Below are positions 63,458-64,000 of a DNA stretch of 64,000 nucleotides, in pieces. The position numbers were made by a program, and so were the translations under genes. Source of the DNA: Lysinibacillus capsici (GTDB lineage: Bacteria; Bacillota; Bacilli; Bacillales_A; Planococcaceae); the NCBI RefSeq assembly GCF_003367505.1, contig NZ_PXXX01000010.1:310001-374000 (forward strand), read 5' to 3'. The notes under the pieces were generated by a model that saw only the letters and a list, made by a program, of their open reading frames with translations, had not been told where the DNA came from and did no database searches. How positions within the stretch are numbered: position 1 is the stretch's first letter; each line of letters opens with the position of its first letter.

Positions 63458-63780
63458 CCTTTATTTAACTTAGTGGTTTTTCTATTTATATACAAATGAT
63501 ACTACAACTATGGTATTCTGGCACTACTAAAATGCAACTTTGTTCCGATTTTGACTAGATATTTCACATGAAAATTCAAAAATAATTCAACAATTAGCTA
63601 TAAAGAACTATATATAACCTTAAATTTCTTTCGATACATATTTAGAATTTGTTATAATAGCCTTAATTAACTATTTTAATTCCTTATCTTTTTAAACTTA
63701 CATACATATTAAGAAATTTTTATTTTATAATAAATTGAAGCTAACTATATCTTTAGCATTAAAAATAATTATGATATTTA
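63458..63780. other. AT-rich region upstream of the pilus operon
   Basis: About 320 bases, very AT-rich. For the pil operon I see only weak candidates on the minus strand (TTGCAT, 16 bp, TACCAT around 63510-63540). No structured RNA or coding frame recognised. Confidence 0.35.
63650..63658 (+). promoter_or_regulatory. extended -10 promoter candidate, rightward
   Basis: TGTTATAAT on the plus strand, with TTCGAT 17 bp before the hexamer. It would transcribe toward the strong AGGAGGT at 63780-63786. Confidence 0.4.
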
Positions 63781-63921
63781 GGAGGTTTTACACACTCTAT
63801 ATGAAATTTATGATTATGAACACCAAATGATGAAAGCTTTGTTAGTGGTCAATCTATTGATAAAGCGTTGCTCCGTGAGGTCCACATGATCATAGGAGTG
63901 GACAAAGACACTGTAAAATAA
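63780..63921 (+). pseudogene. broken short frames behind a strong ribosome site
   Basis: AGGAGGT near 63780 is followed by a 9-codon ATG frame (63801) that stops at once. A second frame contains LYEIYDYEHQMMKALLVV and a third SGQSIDKALLREVHMIIGV then DKDTVK before TAA. These look like one short gene broken by frameshift with a lost start. I do not recognise it, and chance is possible. Confidence 0.25.
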
Positions 63922-64000
63922 ATCAATAAAACAAAATAGAGCTAAATATCGACATACAATATATTTTCGGTTACTCAACATAGACCAAACTATTGATAGA

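Noticed and set aside
63480-63600. ComK-type boxes before the pilus operon
   Set aside because: AT-rich runs exist, but no properly spaced AAAA-N5-TTTT pairs were found.

Overview
The window reads as a chromosomal segment of a low-GC, endospore-forming member of the Bacillales. The protein sequences (RibT, SirA, YqkD, YqkF, NudF, YnzC, YneF and others) and the gene order most resemble the Lysinibacillus sphaericus group; that placement is my inference from memory of the families, not a database result. I saw no rRNA, tRNA, CRISPR array, prophage or insertion sequence. Most of the window is core chromosome whose order follows Bacillus subtilis in several blocks, with a few accessory insertions.

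Layout. 1-5000: the 3' part of an AbgB-like M20 amidohydrolase, a regulator with a nucleotide-cyclase-like region and a winged-helix end, a Cse60-like small protein, and glnA behind two perfect GlnR/TnrA boxes. 5000-8750: a four-gene operon of receiver-PP2C phosphatase, RsbW-type kinase, chemoreceptor and STAS antagonist, i.e. a partner-switching module built around a chemoreceptor. 8750-9300: gene-free, with a strong terminator and two oppositely oriented copies of a dispersed repeat. 9300-12000: a sodium-dependent (NSS) transporter and the riboflavin transporter gene ribU under an FMN riboswitch. 12000-25400, read leftward: ribT, then scpA-scpB, a D,D-carboxypeptidase, a membrane protein, rluB, resABC, resDE, sigX and rsiX; ypuF reads the other way. 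25400-34500, also leftward: fur, xerD, deoB, pdp, spoIIAA-spoIIAB-sigF, spoVAF, lysA and a 36-residue membrane peptide. 34600-41100: a divergent SpoIIM-like protein, nudF, yqkF, a VanZ protein, a GNAT enzyme, yqkE, a thiolase, yqkD and luxS. 41200-49000: yneF and sirA, an inserted liaIH-liaFSR envelope-stress operon, a HAD phosphatase, tkt and ynzC. 49000-51200: an accessory block with a GNAT enzyme, a DJ-1-like protein lacking the catalytic Cys, a third repeat copy, and an XRE regulator coupled to a peptide deformylase. 51200-53100: the SOS locus yneB-yneA / lexA with several LexA boxes. 53100-63450: a leftward type IV pilus operon (VanW/G5 secreted protein, pilB, pilT, pilC, two prepilins, pilM, pilN, pilO, pilD, and a C26 amidohydrolase). 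63450-64000: AT-rich, with a plus-strand promoter and Shine-Dalgarno in front of a broken short frame.

How the parts work together. ResABC builds c-type cytochromes and ResDE is the matching two-component system. SigX/RsiX and LiaFSR/LiaIH are two envelope-stress systems. The spoIIA operon starts forespore transcription, SirA restrains replication at sporulation, and ScpAB, XerD and YneA act on the chromosome and division. The most notable accessory content is the complete monoderm type IV pilus locus and the chemoreceptor-linked partner-switching operon. Many genes here start with TTG or GTG, or at an internal ATG; I set starts by Shine-Dalgarno spacing and remembered family lengths, so several differ from the longest open frame.
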